A DNA stretch of 30,560 nt from CAYRGG01 sp964423745 (GTDB lineage Bacteria; Pseudomonadota; Gammaproteobacteria; Competibacterales; Competibacteraceae): assembly GCA_964423745.1 (NCBI GenBank), contig CAYRGG010000052.1, positions 1-30,560 on the forward strand. Reading direction: 5' to 3'. Shown piece after piece: positions 1-7,895 of the stretch. The position numbers and the translations under genes were made by a program. The notes below the pieces were generated by a model. That model worked only from the letters and a program-made list of their open reading frames with translations, made no database searches and was not told the DNA's origin. The number at the start of each line of letters is the position of its first letter. Within the stretch, counting starts at the first letter, position 1.

Positions 1-684
1 GAGGTCAAACTGGCTAAGCAGCAAAAAGCTAAACTTGAGAATGTTTTTGAGCAGATGGAAGAGGGTAAGGTTAATACGCTTAATATCGTGCTCAAAGCAG
101 ATGTGCAGGGTTCAGTAGAAGCATTAATTGACGCACTGACTCGCTTATCCACTGAAGAAGTCAAAGTAAAAATTATTGCTAGTGGTGTTGGTGGCATTAA
201 TGAGTCCGATGTCAATTTGGCTGTTGCATCTGACGCTATTTTGATTGGTTTTAATGTGCGTGCTGATAGCACAGCTAAAAAACTCATTGATGATGAAGGC
301 GTGGATCTTCATTACTACAGTGTTATCTATGAAATGATAGATAATGTGAAGCAAGCCTTACAGGGCATGTTGGCGCCAGAGTTTCAAGAACAAATTATCG
401 GCTTAGCTGAGGTGCGAAATGTATTTCGTTCCCCAAAATTTGGTGCTATTGCTGGCTGTATGGTGGTTGATGGAGTAGTACGTCGCAACAATCCAATCCG
501 TGTATTAAGGGACAATGTGGTGATTTTCGAAGGAGAGCTTGAATCTTTACGACGCTTTAAAGAAGATGCCAGCGAGGTACGAGCCGGTCTCGAGTGTGGT
601 ATTGGGGTGCGTAGTTACAATGACGTTCGAGAAGGGGATCAAATCGAAGTTTATGAACGTGTCGAAGTAAAGCGGACGCTTTAA
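1..684 (+). CDS. infB: Translation initiation factor IF-2, C-terminal part
   Basis: This is the last 227 codons of IF-2, the GTPase that places initiator fMet-tRNA on the 30S subunit and promotes subunit joining. The frame is open from base 1, so the G domain lies outside the window. What remains covers the C-terminal domains. Diagnostic stretches are NIVLKADVQGSVEA, KIIASGVGGI, ILIGFNVRAD, SPKFGAIAGCMV, NPIRVLRDNVVIFEGELESL and CGIGVRSYNDVREGD, all nearly identical to E. coli IF-2. An internal ATG at 55 is only a methionine within the gene. It heads the usual infB-rbfA-truB-rpsO-pnp order. Nothing looks damaged. Confidence 0.98.
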   Translation, partial: EVKLAKQQKAKLENVFEQMEEGKVNTLNIVLKADVQGSVEALIDALTRLSTEEVKVKIIASGVGGINESDVNLAVASDAILIGFNVRADSTAKKLIDDEGVDLHYYSVIYEMIDNVKQALQGMLAPEFQEQIIGLAEVRNVFRSPKFGAIAGCMVVDGVVRRNNPIRVLRDNVVIFEGELESLRRFKEDASEVRAGLECGIGVRSYNDVREGDQIEVYERVEVKRTL

Positions 685-777
685 ACAATTGATGTATTTA
701 GACATGCCGCAGAAATATTTTAAGAGTCATAATTTGGCGCTTGTGACTAGCATAGAGCCGCCAGTTATTTGATCACA

Positions 778-803
778 AACCTTTTGTCTTGCAAAAAAAG
801 GTT
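778..803 (+). promoter_or_regulatory. Hairpin over the rbfA ribosome-binding site
   Basis: An 8-bp perfect inverted repeat (AACCTTTT at 778-785, AAAAGGTT at 796-803, 10-nt loop) includes the AAAGG Shine-Dalgarno-like sequence at 797-801, ten bases before the rbfA start. As RNA it could mask the ribosome site. Seen in sequence; a regulatory role is inferred. Confidence 0.35.
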
Positions 804-811
804 ATAGTGCT

Positions 812-1204
812 ATGGCAAAAGCATTTCCTCGAACCCGTCGTGTTGCTGAACAAATACGGCGTGAATTGGCTGAATTGTTACGTGAAGAGATTTCCGATCC
901 TCGTTTGGCGATGGTGTCAATGACAAGCGTAGAAGTCAGTAAAGATTTAGCCTACGCTAAAGTTTATATTACCATCTTGGGAAACACCGAAGAGCGTCCT
1001 GAACTTCTCATGCGCCTCAACCAAGTAGCGCCCTTGTTACGCCACGAATTGGGTCGTCGTATGCACATTCGCACAGTGCCGCGGTTACAGTTTATTTACG
1101 ATGAAATTGTGGAACAAGGTGCTCAACTATCGTCATTAATTTCGGCAGCTGTTGCTGCTGATTTGGCTCGTCATCAAGATACAAAAGAGGAAGACGAAGA
1201 GTAG
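812..1204 (+). CDS. rbfA: Ribosome-binding factor A
   Basis: RbfA binds the immature 30S subunit near helix 1/44 of 16S rRNA and is needed for late 30S maturation; in E. coli it is a cold-shock protein. The 130-residue length matches the family (133 in E. coli). Typical features are the basic N-terminus with RRVAEQIRRELAELL, the SDPRLAMVSMTSVEVSKDL segment and KVYITILG of the KH-like fold, and RTVPRLQFIYD near the end, followed by an acidic tail. It lies 127 bases after infB and 137 bases before truB. The ATG at 812 is preceded by AAAGG ten bases upstream, inside a possible hairpin. Confidence 0.97.
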   Translation: MAKAFPRTRRVAEQIRRELAELLREEISDPRLAMVSMTSVEVSKDLAYAKVYITILGNTEERPELLMRLNQVAPLLRHELGRRMHIRTVPRLQFIYDEIVEQGAQLSSLISAAVAADLARHQDTKEEDEE

Positions 1205-1341
1205 GTGTTTTGCTTTGGTTGTAAAAATTTACCTAGTGGGTGTCCTCTGTGTTTTAGTTACTGAATAACTAGTACATTCAATTGACCCAAAGTTTTAGCC
1301 TGGTTTGATGCTTTTTTAGATATGATTTTGTAAAGAGCTAT

Positions 1342-2265
1342 ATGGAATCTCAGCGTATAAGGCAAGTGGATGGTGTGTTTTTGCTAGATAAACCAGTTGG
1401 TCTTTCTTCAAATGCCGCTTTGCAAAAAGTGAAGCGACTATTTCAAGCCCGCAAAGCTGGCCACACAGGTAGCCTCGATCCGCTGGCAAGTGGCCTGTTG
1501 CCTATTTGTTTGGGAGCAGCAACTAAAGTTTCCGGGATCCTTTTAAATGCTGATAAATCCTACCGTTTTACCTGTCATCTAGGGATAACTACAAGCACAG
1601 GCGATGCGGAGGGAGAGGTCATCCAGGCGCAACCGGTCGGTGGAATTGAATGGACTGCTCTAGAAAAGGTGCTGAAACAATTTACTGGAGACATCTTTCA
1701 GACTCCACCTATGCATTCGGCCCTCAAGCACCGGGGGCAACGTCTTTACAAGTTAGCTCGTGCTGGCATAACCGTTGAGCGACAACCCCGCAAAGTGCAT
1801 ATACGCGATTTACGCGTAATAAAATTGGATGGGGCGATTGTCGAGTGTGAGGTGACGTGTTCGAAAGGTACTTATGTACGTACACTGGCAGAAGATATAG
1901 GCCGAGCACTTGGATGTGGTGCCCATATTCAGTCGTTGCGTCGCATTGGCGTAGAACCCTATGATGCATCGCAAATGGTAACATTAGAGCATATCCAACA
2001 GTGCGCGGAGCAAGGTTTTGCGACTTTAGATGCTTTTTTATTGCCCATTGATACAGCCCTTGCCTCATGGCCAGTCGTTCAGGTTCCAATCCTTGTGATG
2101 AACCGTCTACTTAATGGACAAACCATTGAAGTTCCTGAGATCCCTGCCAAAGGATGGGTGCGTTTATATGGTGGTTGTAAGAACCAATTTTTGGGAGTCG
2201 GTGAAGTTTTGGAGGATAGTCGGGTCGCGCCACGGCGTCTAATGGGTACGGCCGCTATGTTGTAA
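1342..2265 (+). CDS. truB: tRNA pseudouridine(55) synthase
   Basis: TruB converts U55 to pseudouridine in the T-loop of nearly all elongator tRNAs and also acts as a tRNA folding chaperone. The protein has 307 residues (E. coli 314). The catalytic motif GHTGSLDPLASGLLP is present, with the nucleophilic aspartate at residue 46. Further family blocks are YRFTCHLGITTSTGDAEG, TPPMHSALKHRGQRLYKLAR and CSKGTYVRTLAEDIGRALG. The C-terminal part (about 240-307) has a PUA-like character, ending in VRLYGGCKNQFLGVGEV. It sits between rbfA and rpsO with short gaps, as in other gammaproteobacteria, consistent with co-transcription. Confidence 0.97.
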   Translation: MESQRIRQVDGVFLLDKPVGLSSNAALQKVKRLFQARKAGHTGSLDPLASGLLPICLGAATKVSGILLNADKSYRFTCHLGITTSTGDAEGEVIQAQPVGGIEWTALEKVLKQFTGDIFQTPPMHSALKHRGQRLYKLARAGITVERQPRKVHIRDLRVIKLDGAIVECEVTCSKGTYVRTLAEDIGRALGCGAHIQSLRRIGVEPYDASQMVTLEHIQQCAEQGFATLDAFLLPIDTALASWPVVQVPILVMNRLLNGQTIEVPEIPAKGWVRLYGGCKNQFLGVGEVLEDSRVAPRRLMGTAAML

Positions 2266-2328
2266 CTTGTTCATAAGCTTAGGCAAGGTTAAACTTTTGT
2301 TATTTTCCATATGATTGGAGTTTGCTAA

Positions 2329-2598
2329 ATGGCGCTAAACACCGAACAAAAATCTCAGATAATGCAAGAATATCGCCAAGGACCCGCCGATACGGGTTCA
2401 CCAGAAGTGCAGGTTGCTCTTCTTACGAACCGTATTAACGATTTACAAGGTCACTTTGCGATGCATAAACATGATCACCATTCGCGGCGAGGACTTTTAA
2501 AAATGGTTAACCAGCGTCGTAAAATGCTTGATTATTTAAAAAGTAAAGATGTACAGCGCTATCAGACATTGATTTCCCGTCTTGGTCTGCGTCGTTAA
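2329..2598 (+). CDS. rpsO: 30S ribosomal protein S15
   Basis: S15 is a primary 16S rRNA-binding protein of the 30S platform that nucleates binding of S6/S18 and contributes to an intersubunit bridge. It has the canonical 89 residues. Recognisable segments are DTGSPEVQVALLTNRINDLQ, HKHDHHSRRGLLKMVNQRRK and LDYLKSKDVQRYQTLISRLG. It directly precedes pnp, a pairing conserved across bacteria. In E. coli the rpsO-pnp mRNA is processed by RNase III and RNase E; the 96-base spacer here was not found to contain an equally obvious long duplex. Confidence 0.98.
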   Translation: MALNTEQKSQIMQEYRQGPADTGSPEVQVALLTNRINDLQGHFAMHKHDHHSRRGLLKMVNQRRKMLDYLKSKDVQRYQTLISRLGLRR

Positions 2599-2604
2599 TG
2601 AAAA

Positions 2605-2631
2605 TTAGCACTTGTCGAGTAAGATTATAAT
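2605..2631 (+). promoter_or_regulatory. Possible internal promoter ahead of pnp
   Basis: A perfect TATAAT lies at 2626-2631 in the rpsO-pnp spacer, but the best -35 match (TTAGCA, 2605-2610) is weak and only 15 bases away. E. coli has a pnp promoter in the same place, which is the main reason to list it. Confidence 0.25.
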
Positions 2632-2694
2632 ATTTATGAAAAAATATTTTTACTATAGTAACCGCTCTGTTGTTAAGTCAACTAGGATGTTTTT

Positions 2695-4776
2695 GTGACC
2701 TCATTGAAAAAGACTTTTCAGTACGGTAACCACTCCGTTGTTTTGGAAACGGGCGGCATCGCTCGTCAGGCCGACGGTGCGGTATTAGTAACCATGTCCG
2801 ATACCGTTGTTTTAGTCACAGCCGTAGCTGTCAAGGAGGATGGGGTTGGTCGAGATTTCTTTCCGTTGACCGTGAACTACCAAGAACGGAGCTATGCCGC
2901 AGGACGTATACCAGGTGGTTTTTTTCGTCGCGAAGGTCGTCCTTCTGAGACAGAGACGCTGATTGCGCGATTGATCGATCGTCCTTTGAGACCACTCTTT
3001 CCCGATGGTTTTACCCACGAGGTGCAAATCATCGCGACTGTGCTATCACTAAACGGTGAGGTCGATCCTGATATTCCCGCTATGTTAGGCGCGTCAGCGG
3101 CACTGGCATTATCTGGAATCCCTTTCAAGGGTCCCCTTGGCGCAGCACGAGTCGGTGTTTCCCCGGAAGGGCAGTATTTGCTCAACCCCACCCGTGCTGA
3201 ACTAAAAAATTCTCGCTTAAATTTAGTTGTGGCAGGTACCGAAAACGCTGTGCTAATGGTGGAGTCAGAGGCTCAAGAGCTTTCCGAGGAAGCCATGCTG
3301 GGAGCGGTTAAGTATGGCCATGAACAAATGCAGATAGCTGTGCAAGCCATTCGTGAATTAGCTAGCGAAGCGGGGATCTCACCTTGGGATTGGCAACCAC
3401 CTAGTAAAGATGAGCGTTTGTTTGACGTCGTCAAGGATTTGGCTGAAGCTGATTTGATGGAAGCCTATAAAATTGCTGAAAAACAAACCCGTCAACAGCG
3501 GTTACGAGATATTTCTGACAGGCTTGTCGCCCAGTTAGCTGAGCAAGAATCTGAGGAGTGGTCCCCTGACATGGGTCTCAAGGCCCTTTCCGCTCTAAAA
3601 AAGAGTCTTGTCCGGAAGCGTATTCTGGCAGGAGAACGGCGAATTGATGGCCGCGACAATAGGACGGTAAGGCCCATCACGATCGATACCGGTATTTTAC
3701 CCCGTACTCATGGTTCCGCATTGTTTACCCGAGGTGAAACCCAGGCATTGGTAGTCACTACCTTAGGTACTACCAAGGATGCACAAATTATTGACGCCAT
3801 TGAAGGCGAATACCGAGAACCCTTCATGTTGCACTATAATTTTCCTCCCTACTCGGTTGGTGAAACAGGCATGGTAGGTAGTCCAAAACGACGCGAAATC
3901 GGTCATGGACATCTTGCCAAACGAGGTGTTCAGGCTGTCATGCCGGATCTGAACAATTTCCCCTATGTGGTTCGCGTAGTGTCGGAAATCACTGAGTCCA
4001 ATGGTTCTAGTTCCATGGCAAGCGTGTGCGGAACTAGTCTTTCCTTAATGGATGCCGGTGTTCCCATCAAGGGGCCAGTAGCAGGTATCGCCATGGGTTT
4101 GATCAAAGAAGCTGATCAGTTTGCCGTGCTAACGGATATCTTAGGTGACGAGGATCATTTGGGTGACATGGATTTCAAGGTGGCCGGTACTGTTGATGGC
4201 ATCACCGCGTTGCAAATGGATATTAAAATCGACGGCATTACCCAGGAGATTATGGAAGTTGCTTTAGCCCAGGCGCGAGAAGGAAGTTTGCACATCTTAG
4301 ACAAAATGAATGAGGCAATCGCCAAGCCACGGGGAGAAATGTCTGAGTTTGCTCCACGTATTGTGACCATGCGTATTAGTCCCGATAAAATTCGCGATGT
4401 GATCGGTAAAGGTGGCGTGACTATCCGTAGCATTACCGAAGAGACGGGTGCAACCATCGATATTGATGATGATGGTACCATTAAAATTGCCTCTGTCGAT
4501 AAGGTGGCTGGTGATGAAGCGCGGCGTCGCATCGAAGAGATTACAGCGGATGTGGAAGTGGGCAAACTCTATGAAGGTAAGGTAACCCGAGTTATGGATT
4601 TTGGCGCCTTTGTGGCAATACTGCCAGGTCGGGATGGGATGGTGCATGTTTCTCAAATATCGAACGATAGAGTTCAGAATGCCAACGATAAATTGTCTAT
4701 AGGCGATATCGTCAAGGTCAAAGTGCTTGATGTTGATAAGCAGGGTCGTATTCGTTTGAGCATGCGCGGTGTTTAG
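2695..4776 (+). CDS. pnp: Polyribonucleotide nucleotidyltransferase (PNPase)
   Basis: PNPase is a trimeric 3'-to-5' phosphorolytic exoribonuclease that can also add tails. The 693-residue protein has two RNase PH domains joined by a helical linker, then KH and S1 RNA-binding domains. The second core carries GSSSMASVCG (Ser438-440, the phosphate site) and GDEDHLGDMDF with Asp485 and Asp491. The KH motif is DVIGKGGVTIRSITEETGA, and the S1 domain reads KVTRVMDFGAFVAILPGRDG. It starts at GTG 2695, supported by AGGA at 2684-2687; the ATG at 2687 terminates immediately. It ends right after the S1 domain, so it lacks the short tail of the 711-residue E. coli enzyme that contributes to degradosome contact. 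Confidence 0.98.
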   Translation: MTSLKKTFQYGNHSVVLETGGIARQADGAVLVTMSDTVVLVTAVAVKEDGVGRDFFPLTVNYQERSYAAGRIPGGFFRREGRPSETETLIARLIDRPLRPLFPDGFTHEVQIIATVLSLNGEVDPDIPAMLGASAALALSGIPFKGPLGAARVGVSPEGQYLLNPTRAELKNSRLNLVVAGTENAVLMVESEAQELSEEAMLGAVKYGHEQMQIAVQAIRELASEAGISPWDWQPPSKDERLFDVVKDLAEADLMEAYKIAEKQTRQQRLRDISDRLVAQLAEQESEEWSPDMGLKALSALKKSLVRKRILAGERRIDGRDNRTVRPITIDTGILPRTHGSALFTRGETQALVVTTLGTTKDAQIIDAIEGEYREPFMLHYNFPPYSVGETGMVGSPKRREIGHGHLAKRGVQAVMPDLNNFPYVVRVVSEITESNGSSSMASVCGTSLSLMDAGVPIKGPVAGIAMGLIKEADQFAVLTDILGDEDHLGDMDFKVAGTVDGITALQMDIKIDGITQEIMEVALAQAREGSLHILDKMNEAIAKPRGEMSEFAPRIVTMRISPDKIRDVIGKGGVTIRSITEETGATIDIDDDGTIKIASVDKVAGDEARRRIEEITADVEVGKLYEGKVTRVMDFGAFVAILPGRDGMVHVSQISNDRVQNANDKLSIGDIVKVKVLDVDKQGRIRLSMRGV

Positions 4777-4795
4777 AAACCTTTCGGTTCTTTAA
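4775..4795 (+). terminator. Weak terminator-like hairpin after pnp
   Basis: AGAAACC (4775-4781) and GGTTCT (4786-4791) pair with one bulged A around a TTTC loop, followed by TTTAATT. It overlaps the pnp stop and is short, so intrinsic termination is plausible but not strong. Confidence 0.3.
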
Positions 4796-4870
4796 TTGCA
4801 TCAGTCGCAAGGCTGCGTTATATTTTCAAGAATTATATTTTTTTATACGCTGTGTTAGTCCAAGTTTTTC

Positions 4871-4961
4871 GGAGAGGTGTCCGAGTGGCTTAAGGAGCAC
4901 GCCTGGAAAGTGTGTATACGTTAATAGCGTATCGAGGGTTCGAATCCCTCCCTCTCCGCCA
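4871..4961 (+). tRNA. tRNA-Ser (anticodon GGA)
   Basis: A 91-nt class II tRNA with CCA encoded. The acceptor stem GGAGAGG pairs with CCTCTCC (4951-4957), G is the discriminator and CCA is 4959-4961. The anticodon stem CACGC/GTGTG closes loop CTGGAAA, giving anticodon GGA at 4905-4907, which reads UCC and UCU. The long variable arm has the stem ATACG/CGTAT. The T-arm contains GAGGG-TTCGAAT-CCCTC. Placement just ahead of the SRP RNA and dnaX matches other gammaproteobacteria. Confidence 0.97.
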
Positions 4962-5041
4962 CAATATACAACATAGGTTTCCGCTAGTCGTGTTCCGCGA
5001 GCGATTAGTTTATTATCTATAAAGAACAGCATTCACTTAAT

Positions 5042-5153
5042 GGTGACCTGTATTGGTCCCCTCGCGACGATGCGCTGTGAACCCCGTCAGGCCCGGAAGG
5101 GAGCAGCGGCAGCAGTAGGATCGGGCGCCGGGGTGTGGCTGATATGGGTCGCC
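5042..5153 (+). ncRNA. ffs: Signal recognition particle RNA (4.5S)
   Basis: This small bacterial SRP RNA binds Ffh for co-translational membrane targeting. The conserved apical domain reads GTCAGGCCCGGAAGGGAGCA at 5087-5106, containing the GGAA tetraloop and the Ffh-binding asymmetric loop (AGCAG on the 3' side). The terminal stem pairs GGTGACC (5042-5048) with GGTCGCC (5147-5153), with one G-U pair, and sets the ends. The 112-nt length is close to the 114 nt of E. coli. It lies between tRNA-Ser and dnaX. Exact processed ends are inferred. Confidence 0.93.
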
Positions 5154-5215
5154 GCCTATTTTGCGAGTTGTTACTCTATTAACGAGCACAGAACGCCTTT
5201 CAAAGCACACACCTC

Positions 5216-6841
5216 ATGAGTTATCGGGTTTTAGCACGAAAATGGCGTCCTCGCACCTTTCAAGAGATGGTGGGTCAAGAGCATGTGGTGCGGGCATTAG
5301 TCAATGGCTTGAATAGTGGGCGTCTACACCATGCTTTCTTGTTTACGGGGACACGGGGCGTCGGAAAAACAACGATTGCCCGCATTCTTGCCAAGTCCCT
5401 AAACTGCCAGACAGGCATTACTGCAACGCCGTGTGGCCACTGTTCAGCTTGTATGCAAATCGATGAAGGTCATTTCGTCGATTTGATTGAAGTGGATGCA
5501 GCATCCCGCACGGGTGTGGATGATACCCGTGAGTTGCTGGAAAACGTACCTTATCTACCGTCCCACGGTCGTTATAAGATCTACCTTATCGACGAAGTGC
5601 ATATGTTTTCCAAAAGTAGCTTTAACGCATTGTTAAAAACGTTAGAGGAGCCACCGGATCATATAAAGTTTATGCTGGCTACCACGGATCCTCAACGTAT
5701 ACCCATCACTGTCCTTTCCCGTTGTTTACAGTTTAGTTTAAAACGCCTACCACACTCCCTCATCGCGGTGCACCTGAATACTATTGTTCAACACGAAGGT
5801 ATCACGGCGGAAACAGCTGCCCTCAATCAATTAGCACGAGCAAGCGAGGGAAGTATGCGGGACGCGTTAAGTTTGCTAGATCAAGCAATCGTTTTTGGCG
5901 CTGGTCAAGTGCAGCTTGAAGATGTACGGGACATGCTGGGTAACATAGATCAGTATCATGTGACTCATCTATTGGAAGCGCTTGCCGCCAAAGATGCTTC
6001 TCGCCTTTTACATACAGTCGCTACCCTTGACCAAGTCGTGCCAGATTATTCCGCATTATTGGATGAATTAATCTCTTTGTTACATCACATCGCTTTACGG
6101 CAGATTGTCCCGGAAGCGATGGATGATAGCCTGGCGGATCCCGATGCAGTTGCTCATCTAGCGACCACCATGACGCCTGAAGATATTCAGTTGTTTTATC
6201 AAATTGCCCTCCTAGGACGTCGTGATTTGACTTTATCCAGTGATCCACGCGGCGGGTTTGAGATGGTCTTGTTGCGTATGCTGTGTTTTCGTCCAGCAGG
6301 GGGAGATGTTTTGTCACCGCTACCCCAGGCATGCAAAGATTCATCTGCCGCCGCGCAAGACCGAATCATCCAGGATGCGCCGGATGTTGCTGCTCCTAAA
6401 CCGGACTACTTGCCCGATCAGCGTCGTTCAGTGCAACCCCCTGAGACTTTTTCTGCTCCCCCTGCCGCTGATTGGAACGCGACGGTAAAAGCGTTAAATT
6501 TAAAAGGCATGGTTCATCAATTGGCGCTAAATTGTTTCTTAGAGCATCGCGAAGGCAATACGCTGTATCTAAAGCTGGAACCGAGTTGCGCTCAAATGCG
6601 CACTAAAAATACAGAAGAACGTCTGCGTGCTTCGTTAGCAGCCTATTATAAACAACCCATAGCGCTTAAGATTGCTGTCGGTGAGCTGACTGCTAAAACA
6701 CCAGCTCAGCAGGATGCCCAGCGTCAAGCAGAGCATCAAGAAGTTGCTATGGCGTCTATTTCCCAAGATCCAAATGTTCAAGCGCTATGTGAAACATTTG
6801 GCGCTCAGTTAAAACAGGATTCCATCAAACCCGCAGATTAA
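5216..6841 (+). CDS. dnaX: DNA polymerase III subunit gamma/tau
   Basis: DnaX is the ATPase of the clamp loader that opens and loads the beta clamp and, in its long form, ties polymerase cores together. Walker A GTRGVGKT lies at 45-52, a four-cysteine zinc module at Cys64/73/76/79, Walker B LIDEVHM around 124-130 and the sensor SRC at 168-170. Domain III of the clamp loader follows to about 365, then a proline/alanine-rich linker and a tau-like C-terminal domain (about 425-541). At 541 residues it is shorter than the 643 of E. coli. I see no A-AAA-AAG slippery heptamer near the domain III end, so the frameshift-made gamma form of E. coli is not predicted. It is followed by ybaB and recR. Confidence 0.96.
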   Translation: MSYRVLARKWRPRTFQEMVGQEHVVRALVNGLNSGRLHHAFLFTGTRGVGKTTIARILAKSLNCQTGITATPCGHCSACMQIDEGHFVDLIEVDAASRTGVDDTRELLENVPYLPSHGRYKIYLIDEVHMFSKSSFNALLKTLEEPPDHIKFMLATTDPQRIPITVLSRCLQFSLKRLPHSLIAVHLNTIVQHEGITAETAALNQLARASEGSMRDALSLLDQAIVFGAGQVQLEDVRDMLGNIDQYHVTHLLEALAAKDASRLLHTVATLDQVVPDYSALLDELISLLHHIALRQIVPEAMDDSLADPDAVAHLATTMTPEDIQLFYQIALLGRRDLTLSSDPRGGFEMVLLRMLCFRPAGGDVLSPLPQACKDSSAAAQDRIIQDAPDVAAPKPDYLPDQRRSVQPPETFSAPPAADWNATVKALNLKGMVHQLALNCFLEHREGNTLYLKLEPSCAQMRTKNTEERLRASLAAYYKQPIALKIAVGELTAKTPAQQDAQRQAEHQEVAMASISQDPNVQALCETFGAQLKQDSIKPAD

Positions 6842-6893
6842 GATTTTATACATGTTCCGCTGTTTTTTAGCGACAACTCAGGGTGTAGAGAAT

Positions 6894-7223
6894 ATGAAAG
6901 GCAACTTAGGTAATTTGATGAAACAGGCCCAGAAAATGCAAGAAAACCTGCAAAAAGCGCAGGAGGAAATGGGTCATTTGGAGGTGACTGGTGAAGCTGG
7001 TGCTGGGCTAGTCAAAGTAGTCATGAATGGCCGCCATGAAGCCCGCCGCGTAAGTATTGATGACAGCCTGCTTAATGATGAAAAAGAGATATTAGAAGAT
7101 CTATTGGCAGCCGCCATTAACGATGCCGCCCATCGGGTAGAAAAAGCTGTGCAAGAAAAATTTTCAAATATGGCTGGCGGCATGGGTCTGCCCATGGGTG
7201 GTGATTTTAAGCTACCTTTCTGA
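6894..7223 (+). CDS. ybaB: YbaB/EbfC family nucleoid-associated protein
   Basis: A small dimeric DNA-binding protein of the YbaB/EbfC family that coats the nucleoid and is nearly always encoded between dnaX and recR. I start it at the ATG at 6894, giving 109 residues, the same length as in E. coli and beginning MKGNLGNLMKQAQKMQENLQ. The upstream ATG at 6852 would add 14 residues without family support and has no ribosome site. Family blocks are LEVTGEAGAGLVKVVMNG, DDSLLNDEKEILEDLLAAA and the C-terminal GGDFKLPF. Its stop overlaps the recR start by one base (TGATG), implying translational coupling. Confidence 0.95.
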   Translation: MKGNLGNLMKQAQKMQENLQKAQEEMGHLEVTGEAGAGLVKVVMNGRHEARRVSIDDSLLNDEKEILEDLLAAAINDAAHRVEKAVQEKFSNMAGGMGLPMGGDFKLPF

Positions 7224-7819
7224 TGGCTCATGTTCGTTTGTTAAATCAGCTTATCGAGGCTTTACAATGTTTACCGGGCGTTGGCCGTAAATCCGCGCAA
7301 CGCTTAGCTTTTCATATACTTGAACGGGACCGGAATGGGGGGAAACGACTAGCAGAGGCTCTCCAATCTGCCTTAGCAGGTATTGGGCGTTGTCATTTAT
7401 GTCGTGATTTGAGCGAAACCGAGTTATGTCATCGCTGTGCTGATCCGGCTCGAAATCGTTCTATACTTTGTATCGTAGAGACTCCTGCGGACGTGGCTGC
7501 AGTGGAGCAGGCAACGGGTTATCGGGGATATTATTTTGTTTTAATGGGACATTTATCACCCTTAGACGGTATAGGACCAGACCAGCTGGGTTTGGAGCAA
7601 CTGGAAGCGCGCTTAGATCAGGGTGAAGTAGAGGAGGTGATTGTGGCTACTAACCCAACTGTAGAAGGTAATGCAACTGCTCACTATATTGCGGATTTAG
7701 CACGGGAGCATGCCATTCGAACTACCCGGATTGCCCATGGTGTGCCGGTAGGTGGTGAGTTGGAATACATTGATGGTGGTACCCTGTCTCATGCTTTTGC
7801 TGGCCGACGGGAAATGTGA
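7223..7819 (+). CDS. recR: Recombination protein RecR
   Basis: RecR acts with RecF and RecO to load RecA onto SSB-coated gaps. The 198-residue protein shows an N-terminal helix-hairpin-helix (LPGVGRKSAQRLAFH), a four-cysteine zinc finger (Cys57, 60, 69, 72) and a Toprim domain starting at ILCIVETPADVAAVEQ, with FVLMGHLSPLDGIGPDQLGL. A Walker-A-like C-terminal block follows (TRIAHGVPVGGELEYIDGGT). It overlaps ybaB by one base, so dnaX-ybaB-recR probably form one operon. It is intact and of normal length (E. coli 201). Confidence 0.97.
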   Translation: MAHVRLLNQLIEALQCLPGVGRKSAQRLAFHILERDRNGGKRLAEALQSALAGIGRCHLCRDLSETELCHRCADPARNRSILCIVETPADVAAVEQATGYRGYYFVLMGHLSPLDGIGPDQLGLEQLEARLDQGEVEEVIVATNPTVEGNATAHYIADLAREHAIRTTRIAHGVPVGGELEYIDGGTLSHAFAGRREM

Positions 7820-7854
7820 GTCACCCTGACTCAGGCAAAAGAGAACATTTTTTT
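7812..7854 (+). terminator. Candidate terminator after recR
   Basis: TGAGTCA (7817-7823, starting at the recR stop) and TGACTCA (7827-7833) form a 7-bp stem around CCC. An outer AAATG/CATTT pairing leads directly into a run of T at 7845-7854. The composite hairpin plus T-run fits the end of the dnaX operon, though the stem is interrupted. Confidence 0.35.
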
Positions 7855-7895
7855 GCACGCTTGTTTAGCGGGCTATTAGCGATGCAGGTAAACCC

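Noticed and set aside
4826..5032. 68-codon minus-strand frame over the tRNA-Ser gene
   Set aside because: It is the antisense of the tRNA, and its GGIRTLDTLL-type peptide is a well-known false gene produced by reverse translation of tRNA-Ser genes.
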